The notes: generated by a model from the sequence alone, not told the origin. Counted from the stretch's first letter, positions 1 through 11,766 are shown. The stretch is 64,000 nucleotides of DNA from Takakia lepidozioides (GCA_030704615.1 CM060733.1:44082001-44146000), one strand, 5' to 3'. Program-made: numbers and translations.

Positions 1-1457
1 AATCTTTTCTCATAGTTATCCCTCTTCAACTTCTCCTTTCTCTTACTCTTCCTTTTCAGTTCTTGCTCTTCTTCTTCATCTGACTCATCTTCAGAGTCCT
101 CATCATCCCTTTTCTCTCTCCTGAGCATTCCCAATTGCTCAATTCTGTTTGCTGTTTCAAATGCCTCCTCCACTGTATTATGGGGTAACATATCCACTTT
201 CTTCTGCAACTCTGGTCTTAGTCCACTCACAAACCAAGTCTTCTGTAAACCTGGTGCTGGTACAGCAGCCAACTTTTTCATCATCATTTCCATCTTTTCC
301 ATATACTCCTCAACAGTTTCATGCTTCTTTTGCTTTAACTGTTGTAAACTTCCATACACTTCATCCTCAGTTTTACTTGTCCTGAACCTATTTCGGAACG
401 TTGTACTCAAGCCATTCCAGGTTAGGAAATGAGTATCAGGGAGTCTTGCATACCATTCACTTGCTTTCTTTATAAGTGAACATGGAAACAGTCTCATCTT
501 GGCATCATCGCCATTCTCATTGTTCACTATACACATGTGCTCAAATTGGCTAATGTGTACATCGGGATCCCCTTTTCCTGAATATATTGGAAAAGGTGGT
601 TTTGCCCGTGTTGGTTGTAACGCCATCTGTGGCCCTACCTTCTGCCCACTGACAGGTGCTGGCACCCTTGCTGGTGCTGGTCCTTCAGGACCTGTTGTAG
701 TTGTGGTGGATCTTCCACAAAGTGGTGGCCCCTGAGCACTCCCTGCTACTGGCCCCACGATATTCACAGTATTCCCAGCTCCAGTTGCACTACTTCCCAC
801 ACTCCCTGTCCCCCCGGAGCCAGATCCAGGCAGCCCGCCTGATCCCCCTGAGCCGACACCTTCGTTGGCCTGTGATCCAAGTGCTCCACTTGATCCAGGT
901 CCAACGGGTTGGGATGTCCTGGTTGTAGTCTCAACCTCAGCTGTTGGGTCTACTTCTTCATACTCTTCCTCTTCCAATTTCTTCTCTCTATTTTCATCCT
1001 CCAAGTTCTGCCCTTGGGTTTCTTCTTCACTCATGTAACTCAACTGCAATGGTGTTGGAGAGTCTGAACTCTCCGTTGGCTCTGCCATGTCCTCTCCTCC
1101 TTCTTCACCCTCCACTTCAGAAGCTGGAGTTCCTGCTTTTGGTGTTCCATGCCAACTCTTATCAAAGATTTCTGTCAAATCTTTTATCCAGGGATGTACC
1201 TCAGATCTTTCACCTCGTGATTGATCTTCTTCCCGTACCAATTCCCTTAATCTTTCTTGCAAAGAAAAAGAAGGAGTGGCATCCAACTCTAGTTCTTCCG
1301 GTATGGGTGATGTACTCTCTGATCTTAACGGTGTGAGAGGTCCAGATGATTCCCCTATGTCTATTCCTCTCTCCCAAAGATATGGATAATTAGCTTTCAG
1401 ATAGCTTTTTCTTTTTGCTGAATATCTCTGGAGTCTAGCTTCTCTTTCATCACTCAT
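1..1457 (-). CDS. LTR-retrotransposon Gag, C-terminal part cut by the window edge
   Basis: An uninterrupted minus-strand frame of about 485 codons starts at the ATG at 1457 (MSDEREARLQ) and runs off position 1 without a stop. Residues 1-250 are low-complexity: acidic stretches, then Gly/Ser-rich and Pro-rich linkers. Near residues 290-420 comes a typical retrotransposon Gag core, with SEWYARLP, a TTFRNRFRT segment, an LKQKKHETVEEYMEKME helix and FVSGLRPELQ. A highly charged Asp/Glu then Lys/Arg tail follows. Gag forms the particle that packages element RNA. The LTR and primer site lie upstream (2047-2746), so this is the 5' portion of a minus-strand element. Protease and polymerase would lie outside the window. 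I infer a Ty3 type from the Gag fold; the frame is not visibly broken. Confidence 0.85.
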   Translation of the reverse strand, partial: MSDEREARLQRYSAKRKSYLKANYPYLWERGIDIGESSGPLTPLRSESTSPIPEELELDATPSFSLQERLRELVREEDQSRGERSEVHPWIKDLTEIFDKSWHGTPKAGTPASEVEGEEGGEDMAEPTESSDSPTPLQLSYMSEEETQGQNLEDENREKKLEEEEYEEVDPTAEVETTTRTSQPVGPGSSGALGSQANEGVGSGGSGGLPGSGSGGTGSVGSSATGAGNTVNIVGPVAGSAQGPPLCGRSTTTTTGPEGPAPARVPAPVSGQKVGPQMALQPTRAKPPFPIYSGKGDPDVHISQFEHMCIVNNENGDDAKMRLFPCSLIKKASEWYARLPDTHFLTWNGLSTTFRNRFRTSKTEDEVYGSLQQLKQKKHETVEEYMEKMEMMMKKLAAVPAPGLQKTWFVSGLRPELQKKVDMLPHNTVEEAFETANRIEQLGMLRREKRDDEDSEDESDEEEEQELKRKSKRKEKLKRDNYEKR

Positions 1458-1478
1458 GTCCCATGTCTTTCATTTCTT

Positions 1479-1973
1479 TTAATGTGGCAATAACCAAAAC
1501 TCTCTTCTGTAATATCTCTCGTATATGCCTGGGTTTCTCTCAAGCTTCAATGTTCCTCTGGATATACTAGAAGTCTCCGTTACCATATACCCATATGGTA
1601 AACAAGTCTGAAAAGCTGTTCTTGGTGTGAGTTTGATCCACAAGATATCCTTTGGAATCCAGTTCTTTACCAGTACAAGCTCTTCATGCATATGAGTATA
1701 AACATTCACCTTTCTTTCCTCCCAGCCTTCAAACTCTACTCGTTTAATGGATAGCAATGCTATCACATAAACCAGTGTTGGTAACCAACGTGCTCTTCCT
1801 TTACAGGCCACCTGATAAATCTTTATCACTCCTTTCTCCAGACCCCATTCAGGGTCAGCATCATGCACTCTTTTAAGAATGTTTTCTTTACAACCGTCTG
1901 GCAATTCCAAGAACCTCTGAAAGAATCGTTTGGACAATCTTTCCTTCTCAGTTTCACAGGGAATTTGATTCAC
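1479..1973 (-). CDS. Sense ORF of unknown function upstream of gag
   Basis: An open frame of about 165 codons lies between the LTR and gag and ends 21 bases before the gag ATG. It contains clear alternating hydrophobic and charged segments (PDGCKENILKRVHDAD, WLPTLVYVIALLSIKRVEF, WEERKVNVYTHMHEELVLV). I do not recognise a domain. There is no ATG near its beginning; the frame opens after a TAG at about 2004. It could therefore start at a non-ATG codon, be joined by splicing, or be a decayed gene. Extra sense ORFs before gag are known in some plant LTR elements, but this one is not assigned. Confidence 0.45.
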   Translation of the reverse strand: MNQIPCETEKERLSKRFFQRFLELPDGCKENILKRVHDADPEWGLEKGVIKIYQVACKGRARWLPTLVYVIALLSIKRVEFEGWEERKVNVYTHMHEELVLVKNWIPKDILWIKLTPRTAFQTCLPYGYMVTETSSISRGTLKLERNPGIYERYYRREFWLLPH

Positions 1974-2046
1974 ATCAAATTCTTTAATTCTCCATCCACC
2001 ATGATCGCACTAGATGTCTGTCACATCTGGTTGTTCATGACTCAGT

Positions 2047-2066
2047 TCCCCAGTATGGTCGCCAAA
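2047..2066 (-). other. Candidate primer-binding site of the minus-strand LTR element
   Basis: Immediately inside the LTR edge, the minus strand reads TTTGGCGACCATACTGGGGA. This resembles the TGGCG-type primer sites of plant Ty3 elements, and differs from the initiator-Met type used by the chromovirus family elsewhere in the window. The matching tRNA was not determined. Confidence 0.45.
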
Positions 2067-2746
2067 TGTCGAGCGGCTTTTACTCACCCATCCCTTCGCT
2101 ATCCGAGGTGGGAACTCCAAGATAGAAGAGTTGGAAATCTCTAAGCACTCAGCCCGCTCAGAACAATCAGTCATGACCTACAGCTAGTGTATCATGGGGG
2201 TGTTTCCTATTTGTATTCCTTCCCGTATTCATGTTAGCTAGTTACCTTACTGTTGGTATTTAAGTATCAGATTGCTTCAGCAATCTATCGGATTCCATCA
2301 ACTCATCCATTCATTCCACAACTTCACTCAGATCTCTCTACACAGTGTGAGTATGAAGTATGTATATGATTAATATCTATCAAGTATCAGGCTGAAGCCA
2401 TGGAGTCTCTAGTCTGCTCTACATTACAACTCTACTGCTTGCATTCATCAAGCATCAACAGATCGTTCTCCTCCTACTCCGTGCTCTCCCTCTTTCTACT
2501 CAGAGATGCGCTCTCCCCTTCATTTCCCCCCAGTGATGCCAGAAGTCCTCCAAGAAGTAATCCTCCAGAAGTCATTCCCCAAGAAGTGATCCCCTTTCCA
2601 ATCCCCGCTCCTGGTTTTATCTTCCTACTCGTTGTTCTAACCGTTTCCCTCACTAACCGTCCTCCGTGAACTAGCATGTTCCATTTGCAGATGTTGTTTC
2701 CCACAGTCGTTCCCTGTCATGCTGTCCGTTCCCTATGGTCGTGACA
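2067..2746 (-). repeat. 5' LTR of the minus-strand retrotransposon
   Basis: The segment is bounded in the plus orientation by TGTCGAGCGG and GTGACA. On the minus strand it therefore begins TGTCACGACC and ends CGCTCGACA, a TG...CA LTR signature with short inverted ends. It lies directly outside the candidate primer site. Its outer edge abuts the GCTGTG tandem array at 2747, so the element seems to have landed at the edge of, or inside, that array. The second LTR and the distal target duplication are outside the window, so the outer border rests on the terminal motif alone. Confidence 0.65.
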
Positions 2747-3085
2747 GCTGTGTCAAGCTGTGACTGGCTGTGTGAAACTGTGACGGGCTGTGACTGGCTG
2801 TGCGATTGTGTCGGGCTGTGTCGGGCTATGTGGAGCTGTGACTAGCTGTGCGACTGTGTCGAACTGTGTCGGACTGTGTCGAGCTATGACTAGCTGTGCG
2901 ACTGTGTCGAACTGTGTCGGGCTGTGTCGAGCTGTGACTGGCTGTGCGACTGTGTCGGGCTGTGTCGGGCTGTGTCGAGCTGTGACTGGCTGTGATGGGC
3001 TGTGTTGGATGTGCAAAGCTGTGATGGCTGTGTCAGATTGTAAGGGGTTGTGTTGGACTGTGATGGACTGTGTCGGGCTGTGTAT
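2747..3085 (+). repeat. Degenerate tandem array with 10-bp period (GCTGTGNNNN)
   Basis: About 33 successive decamers share the core GCTGTG or ACTGTG followed by four variable bases, mostly TCGG, ACTG, CGAC or TCGA. The register is kept across most of the array. The strand is strikingly G/T-biased and the 10-bp spacing is close to one helical turn. Open frames through it on both strands are compositional artefacts. Confidence 0.85.
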
Positions 3086-3099
3086 CTTCCCCCCTAAAG

Positions 3100-4028
3100 C
3101 CTGTTGCTGTCACCCCTAAGGTTCCTGTTGGTCTCAGTCTGTGTAAAAATTAAGGGTACCCCACAGATCCCGTAAAAGCGTCTAAGTCCTAAGCAGCCCT
3201 CTAACACCGCCCCGATGGACTGCCCACCACAGCTGGAGTGCCTTCGATGGAAGCTCGCCTCTTCCTGGCCTGCACAGAATAAAAACCAATTCAAACATTA
3301 AAGTCAATCAAAGCATTCAAATGAAATCATGGCAACTTAGAAAAAATTAACGCCGTGCACCTGCCATTTTAAAGCTTTGATTGTACTCATCCTACTATGA
3401 GCAGGTTCCTCATCCCCTCAGACTCATCAGGTGCCCCACACTTCTGTTTACCCAACTTGAAAAGTGGGGGCTGAGCCAAATCTACATAGCCAATTCCAAA
3501 GCCTACCTAGTGGGGAGACCTCAGAAACCATTGGCATGCTTGTATCAAAGCGTGCATACAAGAACTTGCATCAGTGGGTAGATGGACTCATTTGAATGGA
3601 CATTGCAATTTAGTTGTAAACAGAAACATCACTGTGTATCAACCTCTTAGTAAGAGCCTTTGACTTTAACCCAAACTATGTACACGATGAAGATATAGCG
3701 AAAGGGGTTGATTACCTATCCCATTGTGGGGTTTCACGGCCTATATGCTCGGGCATCCCTTCCTTCCTACATCCCAATTTTTCCAGCAATGCCATCTCCC
3801 CAATGTGAAATTCCCAAAGTGAGAACTTTCCAAATGTGATTGCATTCAAAGTTGTGCCACGTCCATTGCCAGATTTTTTGTGGCTTCCACCTTTCAACCT
3901 CTTCTGTGTGGGAAGTGCATTTACATCCTGGAATGCTAAGAAAGTCTCAGACACGTTCTGTACATTTGCATGCTTCCTTCATGGGTATGCTGAGCATGTC
4001 AATGCATAGAAATGCTGAAGATGTGGCG
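3100..4028. other. No gene recognised
   Basis: Only short, unrelated open frames occur. I see no domain, exon series or repeat boundary here. Confidence 0.5.
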
Positions 4029-4330
4029 TCATAGTGAGGAGGTGCTTACAGATGGTGATTTTGCCGGCGACGGGCGTTTTTGGGGAAGCGAGGGTGCATG
4101 AGCTGGGTGGCAAAGAACATCTTTGGTAGAATCTCCAGTGTGCTCGCCCGCAGGGACACACAACAAATCCTCCTCCTCGTCTTCGTCTATGTACTGCCGT
4201 GCCTCGTCGGCCATTGTTTCTAGCCTTCCACTGCGTCTGGGTGGTCCCGTGGGTAGTGGAGGTCGACGGCAAGCACGCTTTGGTTTCGGAGCAACAAGCC
4301 TGCAATCCTCGCCCCATGAAGAAATTAACC
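4029..4330 (-). CDS. Possible exon of an unknown basic/acidic protein
   Basis: One minus frame reads through a Lys/Arg/Pro-rich stretch (APKPKRACRRPPLPTGPPRR, SGRLETMADEARQYIDED), an acidic EDEEED run, and ends with a Lys/Ser-rich tail and stop at 4029. The frame without an initial ATG extends upstream of the MADEAR methionine, which suggests an internal exon. Function is unknown. It may be a gene fossil or part of the neighbouring transposon's cargo. Confidence 0.25.
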
Positions 4331-4439
4331 AATCCCGCTCTCTTCATGGTGCGCCATGATAGTGTGGAGACAGGCGTCGCCTCACAACCATCATTCTGTG
4401 TACTTAGCAATGCAATCCCAACACTGGGAATGTAGAAAA

Positions 4440-4839
4440 ACTCGTAAACCCAAAAGACAAGGATGCGGGCAATTTCAGGCTAAACCGTAGACCTCTCACA
4501 TTTTAAGAAAAAAACCCTAATGACAAGCCCCTGCAATGCGATGTCTGACAACCCCAAACTAAAGTATTCGGGTCAGTTGATCACTTTGGTTGAGGTGGAA
4601 TGCTCTCCTGCGAGATTTAGGCCACAACACTAGGGTGAGCCGCCTCTTAGTATACTCACAGTGGGTGCGAACCAAACAACTCCGCCTTAACCTCTTTGTT
4701 GCGAGCAATGCAGGTCTCCCTTAGCTTCTCATACGCAGTCAGGGGACTGCATGGGGAGGGCCTGACCATGGCAGTCTGACATCAGCTGCAAAGACCCTTG
4801 CACACCCCCTGTGTAAGTACAATGTATACAACGAGAGCG
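4440..4839. other. No gene recognised
   Basis: Unremarkable sequence between the possible exon at 4029-4330 and the tnp2 relic. No terminal inverted repeat of the transposon could be placed here. Confidence 0.4.
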
Positions 4840-5035
4840 GGGTTTCAGCTGACAGCTCAACGACTCCGTGTGCGCAAGAAAGATGAGAAACTGTGGCGAC
4901 TAGAGGAGGCGCATGCCATTGCACAAGGGCACCGCAAAATATTGTGCAACTGCAGAGATGCCATGGAGGGATCTCGCAGTTTCTACCGATGGTCAAAAAG
5001 CACCTAACAAAGTATGGGAGGGACCCAAACCTTTG
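4840..5035 (+). pseudogene. Possible 5' exon of the tnp2-type transposon (copy 1)
   Basis: Two overlapping frames together give a Cys-containing N-terminal region. One reads KILCNCRDAMEGSRSFYR and the next MVKKHLTKYGRDPNL. A C-x-C...HL..YGRDP arrangement occurs near the N terminus of some plant tnp2-family proteins (recalled, not searched). Joining the halves needs one frame change, so the exon is probably broken. The body of the transposase begins at 5792 after a gap bearing an acceptor-like GTTCACAG. Confidence 0.35.
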
Positions 5036-5136
5036 ACAGTGTACAGTCCCGGTACACCTTGCACGATGCACGCACTCTGACATGCTCGCAGCACGCCCGC
5101 GCATGTCCGCATTTTGGACAGTCGTGGGAGTGACTG

Positions 5137-5345
5137 GAGTCCGAACTACGTGTCATTCTTCCGTTGGATGTATTGGAGTCATGGAGTCGTAGTGATGGAG
5201 TCATGTAGTTGGTAGTGCGTCAGAGTAGTCGTGTCCATGACTTCATGACCGCGGATCATGGACATTTCAACTACGTGGTGTTCTTCCATTGGTTGTACTG
5301 GAGTCATGTAGTCAGGGTCATGACTACATGGTCGCTGTTGACTGC
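5137..5345 (+). repeat. Direct repeat and palindromes rich in GTCATG
   Basis: A block of about 44 bp (ACTACGTGTCATTCTTCCGT...GGAGTCATGGAGTC) at 5143 recurs at about 5270 in slightly changed form. Small palindromes built on AGTCATG/CATGACT lie between and after the copies. Confidence 0.5.
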
Positions 5346-5791
5346 CATGTGTGAAGGCAATATGCATTTTGGGCTTTTGGCAGTTTGTTGCCATGTGTCA
5401 TGCCTTCAACGCACTGCCCACTTGGGCATATTTGTTGAGAGCTTTCACTTTGTCGGTCTGTGCAGATAGTTGTCTGTATGTGGGGATGGGTATGTTTGTT
5501 TTGTTTTTCGATGAAAACTGTGTTCCTACTTTGCCGTATTATATGAGAGTAGTTTTCATTTGTGTTTGTGTCTGAGCTCCACAAGCTGCTTCGAAATGAA
5601 GTCTGTGGCCGACCAATTTCGTCTCCTGATTCGTAAGTGCGGGGGAGACTTGCAGCATTCACCTGTATTGAACTAGTGCAATTCTACAAAGTGTTTGCTT
5701 ACATGACAGTGTTTAAATGAAATTTCAGAATATGGGAGTTTTGAAAAAAGCCCGTTCATCGTATCCCAATTTATGACTTCATTTGCGTTCA

Positions 5792-8700
5792 CAGGGCTAC
5801 ATTACATCCGACTCTGAAGTGGAGGCTGAATGTAGCCTAGAGAGTGTTGCAAACGACGTCAATTTGGAAGGACAAGACGACAATGGGCTACGGGGTCAGA
5901 TTGCCCGTGCTGTGCAAGATGCATTTGAAATATCAGATACCCTCCGGGAGAATCCCACACCTGCCCCAAATGCCCTTCACTTGGACAATGATGAGGCTGT
6001 TGAGAATGGCGCAAATCCCTCTGAAATGCCTGATGGGGAAAATATGGGCGGAGAAGAAGTAGGCGCGCCAAATGATCTTCACCATGGAAAACTCATGCGA
6101 GAGTCCCAAATCCCCTTATATGATGGGAGCGTTCACAGCCGATTGACTGCCACATTGATGTTGCTCAATTCTTGCGCCACTCACAGATGTACCAACGTAT
6201 TTGTGGATGAGTTATTTCCATTGTTGAGGCTGGAGATTTTGCCCAAACAAAACACCTTGCCCAAATCGCAGTATGAGGCCAAAAATATGATCGCCATGAT
6301 GGGTCTAGGATACAAATAGATCCATGCCTGTGAGCGTGGATGTGTATTGTTTCGTGGAGACCTCGAAAAAGCTGCTAATTGCCCCAAGTGCCACAGTCCT
6401 CGATACATGGACGGCCGTGGGAAGGTGCCCAAGAAGGTGTTGCGATACTTTCCTCTCATACCTAGATTGAAACGGATGTTTCGAGTTAAGACGCTGGCAG
6501 AGCTCATGAAGTGGCACAACAATCATAGAAGTGCAGATGGCATGGTCCGGCATGCTGCAGACAGTAAGGCTTGGTGCCATATTGACAACACATGGCCGAA
6601 TTTTGCTTCAGATCCAAGAAATTTGCGTCTTGGATTGGCACTGGATGGGGTCAATCCTTATGGCACCAAATCCGCTTCTTGGTCCACCTGGCCCATCATG
6701 GTGCTCAATTATAATCTACCTCCATGGTTGGTAATGAAGATTTTTTTTGTCATGTTAACACTCCTCATTCCTGGAAAGGAATTTGTGACAAGTGAAAATG
6801 TGGATGTTTACCTGCAACCACTAGTGGAGGAGCTAACGACATTGTGGGTGGGAGTTGCAGCCGTGGATGTGGCAGCCATTGAAGGAGAGCGGGCTTTTAC
6901 CATGCGTGCAGTCCTCATGTGGTCCATACATGACTTCCCCGCCTATGGCTTGTTATCAGGTCAGGTTCACCAAGGGTACTCTGCTTGTCCAGCATGTGGA
7001 CCTCAAGTCGATTCCAGATATTCCCCAGCTTGTAAGAAATTGATATTCCAGGGGCATCGACGCTATCTTCCCCACAATCATGCCTATAGAAGATCCAGAC
7101 TTTTTAATGGGGCGCGAGACATGAGACCTGCTCCACATACAGTGACAGCCACCGAAATCAAGGAGTGTGCACGACATTACAAACAATGGATTGATGATGG
7201 TGGGACTGTAGGCACACAGAACGATCCCTCCAAGCTCCATGGCGTAAAACGATTGTCCATTCTGTTTGACTTGCCTTACTGGGAGGTGCGATTACCACAC
7301 CTGTGTTTTGGGAACATAACAGTGCATTGGTTTTTCATTGTGCATGATTGTTTGTTTACTGAACCTGTGCTGTTAACATCATTCATGACTGCATTGCAAT
7401 GTGCCTAATTTGTTAGACCACATGGTGCAGCATCTTATCATCCGCCACACTTTTGATACCATGCATTGCGAGAAAAATGTGACGGAGAACATAATCAAGA
7501 CTCTTTTCGGCGAAAAGGACACGATGCAAGTTCGCCGCGATCTGGAATTGCAGGGCATTTGAAAGCCTCTTTGGTTACGACGCCATCCCACCAGAGTGAA
7601 TACATTGGTAATGCCTGATGCGCGATATGTGCTCACAAAACCAGAGCAGCGGGTGTTCCTGGAGATTATCACGAATCTGAAAGTACCCACTGGCTATGCC
7701 TCTGCTTTCAAAAAACATGTGGTCAAACAAAAGTTGAGCCAATTGAAGTCACATGATTATCACGTGCTAATGCAACAGATCCTCCCACTTGCTCTACGTG
7801 GGTTGATGGCGCCTGGGGTTCGCAATGCCATACTAAGAGTGTCCCGTGTGTTTCGCAAGCTTTGTGCAAAATTCATTGATCCCCCCGAGCATGAGGAATT
7901 GAAGGAGGAGGTGGCAGTGACTCTTTGTCTTCTAGAGAAAGAGTTCCCACCCTCATTTTTTGATGTTATGACACATTTACTTATCCACTTGGTGGATGAG
8001 CTGGATTTGTGTGGACCTGTAGCTTCTCGGTGGATGTACCCGGTGGAGAGAGCAATGAAGGATTTTAAAGGGTATGTGCGAAACTTGGCAAAGCCTGAGG
8101 GCAATATGGCGGAGGGCTACGTGTTTGACGAGGCATTGGGATTTTGTACAGAGTACTTGTCTTCTGTTGATGCTACTAGGCGGAGAGTGTGGGATGCAGG
8201 AGAGGAGGAATCAGTGTTGGGCTGGGTGTTGGAAGGAGTTGGTCGACCACGGAGGTTGACCCTCGAATTGTTGCAGCTTGTCCACGACTGCATCATTCAC
8301 AACCATCCCAGTTTGAGCATTATGTTGGGGTAAGTGGCAAACGTGAGTGCATGTCACAGCTTCCAGTACCTGCTATGCATGGGTATGCTTTGTATAGGTG
8401 TGTGTGCAGTAGTTCTTCCATTGGCTGCAGGGGTTGCACTAGATAAATTTCTGTGGTTGTGCGTGTGTTGGCAGGTCCTATGAGGTGGAGAAATGCAGGT
8501 TGGAGACTGAAAATGCTGCTAACTAGAACAAGATCCGTGCTCTCCCTCACTTTGCAAAATGGCTGGTAAAAGCAGTCCGCCAGCATGTGTCAAGTGTTGC
8601 CAACCATGCTACTGATTCAGCCTGCAAGGAATTGTTGGACATGTCCAAACCCCCATCATTAATCGCAACATCATACAAGAGCATGTCGGCTTATGGAAAC

Positions 8701-9354
8701 CACTTCAGGGTTACTTCATATGGACTCAACAGCCCCTTTGTGACATATGACTCGGGGGTCTTTACTGTTTTCCAGCATGACAGTACTTGCATTAATCGTG
8801 AGCAGGTGGTGGAAAGCGTACGGTATGTCGGTGTCATAAAGGAGATTGTAGAATTGGATTATGGCTCCACACACACCACGGTGCTATTGTGTTCATGGGT
8901 ACGTGCACGACGTGTGGGCTCTCAGCCTATGTCAATGAAGCAGGATGACTCTGGCTTCACATTGGTGAATTTCTCCCACTTGTTGCCTCCACTTGAACAG
9001 CCTTTTGTGCTCCCATCACAAGTCGAGCAAGTTTTTTTCTCTGAGTGTGTGAATGAACCGAGATGGAATGTGGTGCTGGAAAAAAACCCCAGGTCACGCA
9101 GGGCTGTTTCTGATGTGAGCATTTGCAACGATGATATTGCAAGTGTATCAGGCCTCTTAGCCCCCAATCACATTGAAGAGACCAATGTTGCTGGTGACAG
9201 GGTGGGCCAGACCATCCAAGTGACACCTGAAGAGGTTGCTTCACTTTACAGAGACATGCGATCTGAGGAAGCACATCCATGTCCCACGGAGGATAGTTGC
9301 GATGGAGATTCAGAGTCCAGTGATGAGGAGTTGGTTGATGTGGATGTGTACTAG
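5792..9354 (+). pseudogene. tnp2-DUF4218-DUF4216 transposase relic, copy 1 (CACTA/EnSpm type)
   Basis: The order matches plant CACTA transposases. The tnp2 domain spans 5792-7285 (NCPKCHSPRYMDGRGKVPKK, LGLALDGVNPYG, GHRRYLPHNH, LFDLPYWE) and resumes after a 145-bp GT-AG intron (7286-7430) with DTMHCEKNVTENIIKTLFG. DUF4218 covers about 7600-8330 (LEKEFPPSFFDVMTHLLIHL, WMYPVERAMKDFKGYVRN). A second intron, 8330-8474, joins in frame. DUF4216 follows to the stop at 9354 (YGNHFRVTSYGLNSPFVTYD, RYVGVIKEIVELDY). Three in-frame stops break it: TAG at 6317-6319, TGA at 7560-7562 and TAG at 8524-8526. In functional elements the protein binds and cuts element ends in the nucleus. Terminal repeats were not found. 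Confidence 0.88.
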
Positions 9355-11033
9355 TACCTAGAATGAGGTACGACTTCCCCCCCCAACTGCCTTCCTCTAT
9401 TTCAAGTATATGAAGGGTGGTATTGGGCAAAGTTGAATATGTAATCCCGGTTGATTCATGAATAATGTGGGATTCATAAGACTGGCACTAAGGGTTGCCC
9501 TTGGGGGTGTCCTTTTTGCAGGGTGTTGGGGGTGTCCAACTTACATGGCGTGTCTGTCTGGCAACGTGTCATGACATTTATGTCACTATAGACTTTGGAA
9601 CGACATGCAGATTTACACATCAGTTCTGCCTTTGGGTACATTGTTGACAAAGTGCATGTGCCTTCCAGTTTACATTATATAATTGCCCCAGTGATTTTGT
9701 GGGTCTTATATTGGGCAGGCTCGTGTTTATGGACCATTGAATACCAGTGGAGTGCTTTTAAGCTTGGTCCCTACTTATCATGTTTGCATTTTTCCCCAAA
9801 AGAATCTGGCAATCCGCATAGATGATGCTCTGGCTGGTTGAGTGGGTTCTTTGCGTAGATGCATTATGGGCAGTTTCTCTCATGCCCCAGCTAACACCAT
9901 GTGACTCACTTGTATAGTCCCCCATCTGTGAATGGCTCAAGCAGGGTGCAGTACATTCAGCACTACAATGCTGCTGCCCTGCAGGTGTTCCATGCCTTGC
10001 ACCACATCATTATTCCCCGATGTCATCATGCTGCTGCTCTAGCTTGGGGCAGGTCATTGGGGATATGTACATTAGAGAGAACAACATGAGCTGTTATCTC
10101 AGTTGTTTTATCATACAAGAAGCTGAATTCATGGGCTCTCCCATTCTTAGAACACTCCCCCATGGCAAAGTGGGTGGATCGGAACATACCGTATTGCCAA
10201 GCTTCTATTCCAGTAGCACACGGCGTGGAGCTCCGGGACGGCCTGCTACAGGGACGACATGCACAAGGCGATATGTTAGAGTGTATTGGATTTCATATTT
10301 TGTTGGTGATCTTGGTTACTGCCCAAAGACTTTTGTTGAGCCCATGTTTTGCATCACTCTCATGAGTGATTTTTTGATTTGCATGAATTTGCCTATCCCC
10401 TGAATGCATCATTTGTTCGTCTGTCATTCCGCAGTATGAGGCTTGTTGTTGATGTTGTCGGCGATCAACAAACACTAAAATGCACGTCGCCATTTGAACG
10501 TAACGTCACAAACAGATGCGGTTCCAGATCGCCTCTCTAGCATGTTGGCTTCACGTTCCATTCTTCTCCACAAAGCGCAAACGGCCTACTAAGCTGCTTC
10601 ATGTGCAACCGTTCCCTTCACTTGCATCCCCCGCACCACAATATCAAAACCACTTAACCAATCATATGTAGACACCTCATAAGTTGTTCCATGTCACAGA
10701 CTCTCCATGTCATGACGGCATGTGATGATCTGGCAGAATACATTAGAGTGGCAGTCATGAAGTCATATGTCCGTCTAGCAATATGCACACGTCATTCACG
10801 TATGGGCATGACCCTGACTGGTAGTCATATCCGCCATGGCAATATTCCTGGTCAAAGGGTGTTTGACTTGTGTTGCGCAAAGTTCGGAGTCATACAGTCG
10901 CATAACCGGCTTCGTCGTGATCTATGTTATGACTTCAAAAGGCATTTACGACTGCAAATGGCATTTCTGCCACAAATCGGTCGTGACTGCGCACCCATGG
11001 AATCATAAAAGCCGCAATCTGTTGTAGTGTGAG
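9355..11033. other. No gene recognised between the transposon copy and the SWIM fragment
   Basis: Short ORFs only. From about 10690 the sequence again carries several GTCATGA-type motifs like those at 5.1-5.3 kb. The 3' end of the tnp2 element should lie here, but no convincing terminus was seen. Confidence 0.4.
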
Positions 11034-11766
11034 ATGATTCGGAGGAACCCACACGGTGCTGTACCTGCACCTTGTTTCAGCGGTAGATTTTTTACTCCCA
11101 CATTTGCTCACGCCACAACGCAGACGTTTTGGTTCTGTAGGCACAACATAATGACCTGTGTATTTGGCAAGCCCAAGTACGGGATTCAGGGAATGCCGGA
11201 GCCTCCGAGCGTCTGGCCTGTTGCACCGGGTTGCAGCCTCTCTCAGAATGAGGCGGATGCTCTATCTGCAGCAGGATTTCGAATGGTGCAACGCACAGAC
11301 GTCCCGGCCCACGCATTTCCAGTTCCTCAGACCTAGCCATTTGCAGACTGCTCGGTCTAGTAGAGACGGATTGGACAATTCTGCACATCCCACAATGCGA
11401 TTCGGAAGAGTGAAGAGGCGACACCCTCCCAACAAGTTGAATGAGACTCGGATTGCCAATGCTCTTGGGATAGCTTGCACTATTCAGAGCTCCGTGGACG
11501 TACCTCCACCTGGCCTTGGGCATGTTTATCGGATGGCAACGGCTGGCTCGGCTGTACGCGACGATGTATACACAATTACGATTGGAGTGGAGCCGACTTG
11601 CAATTGTACGGACTTCTCGTTGATGGAAGCAAATAAGGGTTCAAAGTATTACATTTACCTGAAGAGGTTGAGGATGAACGTGACTATTGATGACTTTATT
11701 CATGCACCGGCGTTGAGCGTGAACGAGCTGCACAAACTCCTCCTTAGGGATTCCAGAAATCATTGA
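11034..11766 (+). pseudogene. C-terminal fragment of a SWIM-zinc-finger MULE-like protein
   Basis: Two plus-strand frames align in order with the C-terminal part of the larger relic at 35937-39433. The first has an FWFC-x8-FGKPKYG segment, then SLSQNEADALSAAGFRMVQR. The second has VPPPGLGHVYRMAT, VRDDVYTITI, the SWIM half-site CNCTDF and a C terminus (YIYLKRLRM...SVNELHKLLL) ending at the TGA at 11764. A frame change near 11330 is needed to join them. The second SWIM half (C-x-H) is lost: the positions where CKH is expected read YIYLKR. It is therefore a dead, 5'-truncated copy. It lies exactly between the two tnp2 relics. Confidence 0.7.

Noticed and set aside
2753-3119. ORFs on both strands through the decamer array
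   Set aside because: Open only because the 10-bp unit lacks stops; composition is purely repetitive.
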